Positions 61,483-64,000 of a stretch of DNA of 64,000 bases are shown piece by piece; positions within the stretch are counted from its first letter, which is position 1, and each line of letters begins with the position of its first letter. The notes beneath the pieces were generated by a model. The model ran no database searches and was not told the DNA's origin. It saw only the letters and a list, made by a program, of their open reading frames with translations. Source of the DNA: Woeseiaceae bacterium (lineage in GTDB: Bacteria; Pseudomonadota; Gammaproteobacteria; Steroidobacterales; Woeseiaceae); NCBI GenBank assembly GCA_028279985.1, contig JANQMR010000015.1, forward strand, positions 1 to 64,000, written 5' to 3'. The translations under genes were made by a program, and so were the position numbers.

Positions 61483-62259
61483 ATGCGAGCCGCGAAAACC
61501 ACTGTCGCAGCCGGATTGGCCGCTCTAGTACTGACGGCCTGTGCCACCGTGTCCGAGCAGGACATGGCCGTCGAGGCGGCGAAACAGTTCTCGGAAATGA
61601 AAGCCTCGATGCCGCTGGAAACCGACCGGGCGACGATCGACTACATCGCTTGCGTGGCGAATGCGATTGTCGCCCAGTTGGAGTATCCGTACTCCGAAAT
61701 TGATTGGGAGATGGCGGTTTTCGACCACGAAGCGGTCAATGCCTTCGCAATGCCCGGCGGCAAGATCGGTGTCATGACCGGCATACTCAAGGCCGCGCAA
61801 AACCAGGACCAGCTCGCCGCGGTCATCGGCCACGAGATTGCACACGTAACGGCAAAACATTCCGCCGAGCGGGCGTCGCGTACCAACGTGTCGGGGGTTG
61901 GCATCCAGGTTGCGGCCGTGCTGCTCGGCGGCGGTCACCAGGGCGCAACCTACACGGCATACGAAGCGCTGCAGCAGGGCGCGGCCCTCGGCATCATGCT
62001 GCCGTTCTCGCGGGGGCAGGAAACCGAAGCCGACGTCATCGGCTTGAGTTACATGGCCAGAGCCGGCTTCGATCCGCGCGAGAGCGTAGCTCTGTGGCAG
62101 AACATGAGCGAGGAAGCGGGCAAGGCGCCGGCCGAATTCCTGTCCACACACCCGTCGAGCGAAACCCGTATCGACAATCTGGTCTCGCAGTTCGGCGATA
62201 CGCTCAAGCTTTACAACCAGGCGCTGAACGAAGGGCGCCGGCCGAACTGCGAAAGATAA
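61483..62259 (+). CDS. M48-family metalloprotease lipoprotein
   Basis: 258 aa from ATG 61483 (GGAGGTGA upstream). Lipobox LTAC with Cys20, so outer-membrane or periplasmic lipoprotein. Zinc motif HEIAH (117-121), with the third ligand Glu in GQETEADVIGLSYMARAGFDP. FAMPGGKIGVMTGIL is the typical M48 loop. It resembles LoiP/YggG-like quality-control proteases. A GTG at 61471 is an alternative start; in-frame sequence before that lies in the tandem duplication and is not signal-peptide-like. Confidence 0.92.
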   Translation: MRAAKTTVAAGLAALVLTACATVSEQDMAVEAAKQFSEMKASMPLETDRATIDYIACVANAIVAQLEYPYSEIDWEMAVFDHEAVNAFAMPGGKIGVMTGILKAAQNQDQLAAVIGHEIAHVTAKHSAERASRTNVSGVGIQVAAVLLGGGHQGATYTAYEALQQGAALGIMLPFSRGQETEADVIGLSYMARAGFDPRESVALWQNMSEEAGKAPAEFLSTHPSSETRIDNLVSQFGDTLKLYNQALNEGRRPNCER

Positions 62260-62342
62260 GCCGGCGGCCGGATACCGATTTCCGACATGAGACGATCCGA
62301 AGCCACCGGGCGCGAGGGCGCGCAGCGTGAGGAAGCGCCGCT

Positions 62343-62501
62343 TTGAACGACTGGCTCGACGTCATGCTCGAGGAGATCGCACGCAAGAAACGCGAAGCCG
62401 AAGAGGCGCAGGCGGAGCTCGAACGCCGCGAATCCGACGACGACGGCAAACCGCCCGGCGGTCAACCGATCGCCGACCGGTCGGACGACCAGTCGAGATA
62501 A
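62343..62501 (+). CDS. Small acidic/charged helical protein (52 aa)
   Basis: TTG at 62343 opens a 52-codon frame (NDWLDVMLEEIARKKREAEEAQAELERRESDDDGK...), one charged amphipathic helix followed by a Pro/Gly-rich tail. GAGGAAG is upstream. A 19-aa ORF (ATG 62287) ends by TGA overlapping this TTG (TTGA), which could couple translation. The composition looks protein-like, but the start and reality are uncertain. Confidence 0.45.
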   Translation: MNDWLDVMLEEIARKKREAEEAQAELERRESDDDGKPPGGQPIADRSDDQSR

Positions 62502-62635
62502 GAACGGAACTCCGCCGGCAGCCTGCCGTGGCCAGGCGCGCCAGCGCCGGGAAAGCCGAGGGAAGATAGTCCACACGGGTGTCCGTCATCGTTCTAAAAT
62601 ACTGCCACGTTTGTCTGAACGTCGCGGAGACCAGC

Positions 62636-64000
62636 TTGTCGGACGTGCCCGATCGTGGCATCACGGTCACCGAAATCGCGGCGATGGGGGAGCCCATCGA
62701 CGTGTGGCCCGAAACGTCGGTTGCTTTCATAGGCCGAACGCTGCGCGGCCCGCTGAACACGCCGGTTGCCGTCGGCAGCTTTGCCGACTTTCGCAAACGT
62801 TTCGGCGCCGGTTGGTCCCGGTCGAGCCTCGGGCCGGCCGTAGAGCAGTTCTTCGAGCACGGCGGCCGGAGGCTTACCGTGGTGCGGGTCGCCAACAACG
62901 CGCGCGGTGCGACGATCTGCCTGCCCGCCGCCGGTTCGACCCTGGTGTTACGGGTGCTGGAGCCGGGTTCCACCGAGCGCGTTCGGGCATCGGTGGACTA
63001 CGACGGCGCCGAGGGCGACGCGATTTTCAATCTGGTCTTGCAGCGTATCGATCCGGGAACGGGACTGGTGTCGGACCAGGAAGTGTATCGACGCCTGTCT
63101 TGCCGGGAGCGGGACGACCGTTTCGTCGCCGATGTCCTGCTGAACTCTCGAATGGTCCGCGTCGAGCAGCCGTATCCAAGGCACCGTCCCGAGGCGACGC
63201 TGGCGGGTAATGCCGGTTACGACATCGGCTATGTCGAGCTCGCACAGGCGGGGACGGACGGCGACGAACTGACCGATTACGACCTCGTCGGCTCGCGCAG
63301 CGACGGCACCGGCCTGTTCGCCCTCGAGCAACTCGAACAACTGGACCTGGTGTATCTACCGCCGCCCGGCAAAGGCCGCGACCTCGGTCCGGCGGCGGTC
63401 CTCGCCGCCGAACGCTTCTGTCGTACGCAGCACGCGATACTGGTGCTCGATCCGCCGTCGACCTGGAAGGCCACGGCCGACGTCGTCGCGGGGGTCCGCC
63501 GCGGCGGTCTGCAAAGCGAGAATCTCATTACTTATTTTCCGCGAATGCACCTGCGCGGCGACGTCGATCGGGCGCCGCGTGCGGCCGGCGGTGCGCTGGC
63601 GGGGCTGTTATGTAAAAACGATCGGCTCCACGGCCGCTGGTACGCCCTAGACGACGCGCCCGGGTTCAAACGCGATTTGCGGCCCACGATCGATCTGGAC
63701 GACGAGGCGTCGAGCAGGCTCACGGGTCTCGGCGTGAACGTGATTCGTATCGGGCCGGCCGGTACCGCGCGGCTCGCGGGTTCGGTGACCCTCGGATACG
63801 GTAACGGCATGGACACCGATTCCGCGCGCCTGACGGCGCGGCGCCTGTGTCTCGGCATTGTCTCGAGCGTCGATCGCGCAACGCGGTGGGCCATTTTCGA
63901 ACGGCTGGGCGAGCGCCTGGTCCAAGGCTTAAGGAGACAGTTGAAAACCTACCTTGCGGGCCTCGCCGCCAGCGGTGCGTTCGCCGACGACGGCTTCGAC
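62636..64000 (+). CDS. Phage/eCIS tail-sheath-like protein (5' part)
   Basis: The frame starts at TTG 62636 with CGGAG upstream and stays open to the right edge (455 codons seen). The N-terminus resembles contractile-tail sheath proteins: GITVTEIAAMGEPIDVWPET, VAFIGRTLRGPLNTPVAVGSFADFRKRFG, and VEQFFEHGGRRLTVVRVANN, matching the sheath pattern in which a glycine-introduced strand, an AFIG-R-RGP-N-PV loop and an A-V-xxFF-NGG motif occur. It lacks a signal peptide, as expected for a cytoplasmically assembled sheath. A prophage, tailocin or extracellular contractile injection system could follow beyond the edge. GC content and codon use look like the neighbours. Confidence 0.75.
   Translation, partial: MSDVPDRGITVTEIAAMGEPIDVWPETSVAFIGRTLRGPLNTPVAVGSFADFRKRFGAGWSRSSLGPAVEQFFEHGGRRLTVVRVANNARGATICLPAAGSTLVLRVLEPGSTERVRASVDYDGAEGDAIFNLVLQRIDPGTGLVSDQEVYRRLSCRERDDRFVADVLLNSRMVRVEQPYPRHRPEATLAGNAGYDIGYVELAQAGTDGDELTDYDLVGSRSDGTGLFALEQLEQLDLVYLPPPGKGRDLGPAAVLAAERFCRTQHAILVLDPPSTWKATADVVAGVRRGGLQSENLITYFPRMHLRGDVDRAPRAAGGALAGLLCKNDRLHGRWYALDDAPGFKRDLRPTIDLDDEASSRLTGLGVNVIRIGPAGTARLAGSVTLGYGNGMDTDSARLTARRLCLGIVSSVDRATRWAIFERLGERLVQGLRRQLKTYLAGLAASGAFADDGFD

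Noticed and set aside
62611-63210. 199-aa plus-strand ORF at the start of the sheath-like gene
   Set aside because: Different frame with Arg/Gly-rich shadow composition; the sheath frame shows family motifs and remains open to the edge.
1-64000. tRNA genes, rRNA genes, CRISPR arrays or intact insertion sequences
   Set aside because: No T-arm/anticodon-arm pattern, no regularly spaced repeat array and no transposase frame was seen.

Overview
The window is about 64 kb of dense, high-GC bacterial chromosome. The gene content suggests a free-living, probably marine or sediment gammaproteobacterium: large TonB-dependent receptors (TBDRs), LipA/SohB, a high-potential iron-sulfur protein, a Bat-type VWA operon, a GlyGly-CTERM protease and histidine degradation by the HutF route. 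A member of the Woeseiales or a relative would fit, but that placement is a guess from gene content. No rRNA, tRNA, CRISPR array or intact insertion sequence was seen.

Layout. 1-1.2 kb: 5' end of a secreted protein and a hemerythrin-domain protein. 1.3-6.9 kb: a PhoB-like regulator with an altered acidic pocket, a candidate Pho box, a large lipoprotein and a TBDR. 7.2-9.2 kb: phosphatidylserine synthase and deoB. 9.3-13.8 kb (minus): a secreted metalloprotease, a small lipoprotein, a thioesterase and a lipoprotein-type amidohydrolase of the MTA/SAH-deaminase group. 14-17.1 kb: deoA, nupC, cdd. 17.3-22.5 kb (minus): a TBDR remnant, an exported EEP-fold hydrolase, a propeller-like lipoprotein and an intact TBDR. 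22.7-30.7 kb: deoD, deoC, an aldehyde dehydrogenase, a half-length ALDH homologue, a PfkB (adenosine-kinase-like) kinase, guanine deaminase and two divergent phosphoribosyltransferases. 30.8-37.8 kb: two uncharacterised genes, a membrane GGDEF protein, a solo Lrp ligand-binding domain, a thiolase, a nitroreductase and a Bcr/CflA exporter. 37.9-45.5 kb: a complete hut locus (hutI diverging from hutF-hutC-hutU-hutH-hutG) with a HutC-type operator between the divergent genes. 45.7-48.9 kb: a small membrane protein with a palindrome-rich leader, HiPIP behind a Fur-like box, an aromatic/aspartate aminotransferase and a DUF192 protein. 49-57 kb: moxR, DUF58, DUF4381, batA, a batB-batC fusion, batD and an alpha/beta hydrolase. 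57-62.5 kb: an OmpA-domain protein, a small ORF, a long inverted repeat, lipA, sohB, an M48 lipoprotein and a small ORF. From 62.6 kb to the right edge: an open reading frame resembling contractile-tail sheath proteins, possibly the first gene of a phage-tail-like system that continues outside the window.

How the genes work together. Between 7.9 and 30.7 kb there is an almost complete route for using nucleosides: possible release outside the cytoplasm (EEP lipoprotein, lipoprotein deaminase, TBDRs), uptake (NupC), deamination (Cdd, GuaD), phosphorolysis (DeoA, DeoD), sugar breakdown (DeoB, DeoC, ALDH) and salvage (PfkB kinase, two PRTases). With the PhoB-like/TBDR unit next to it, this looks like a region for scavenging nucleic acids or nucleotides; the functional link is inference. 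The hut locus similarly converts histidine to glutamate, ammonia and formate.

A further pattern is a set of short (8-52 bp period) direct duplications lying on or next to gene 3' ends and junctions. There are also two related REP-like hairpins, two palindromes sharing an 11-bp core, and an 89-nt inverted repeat.
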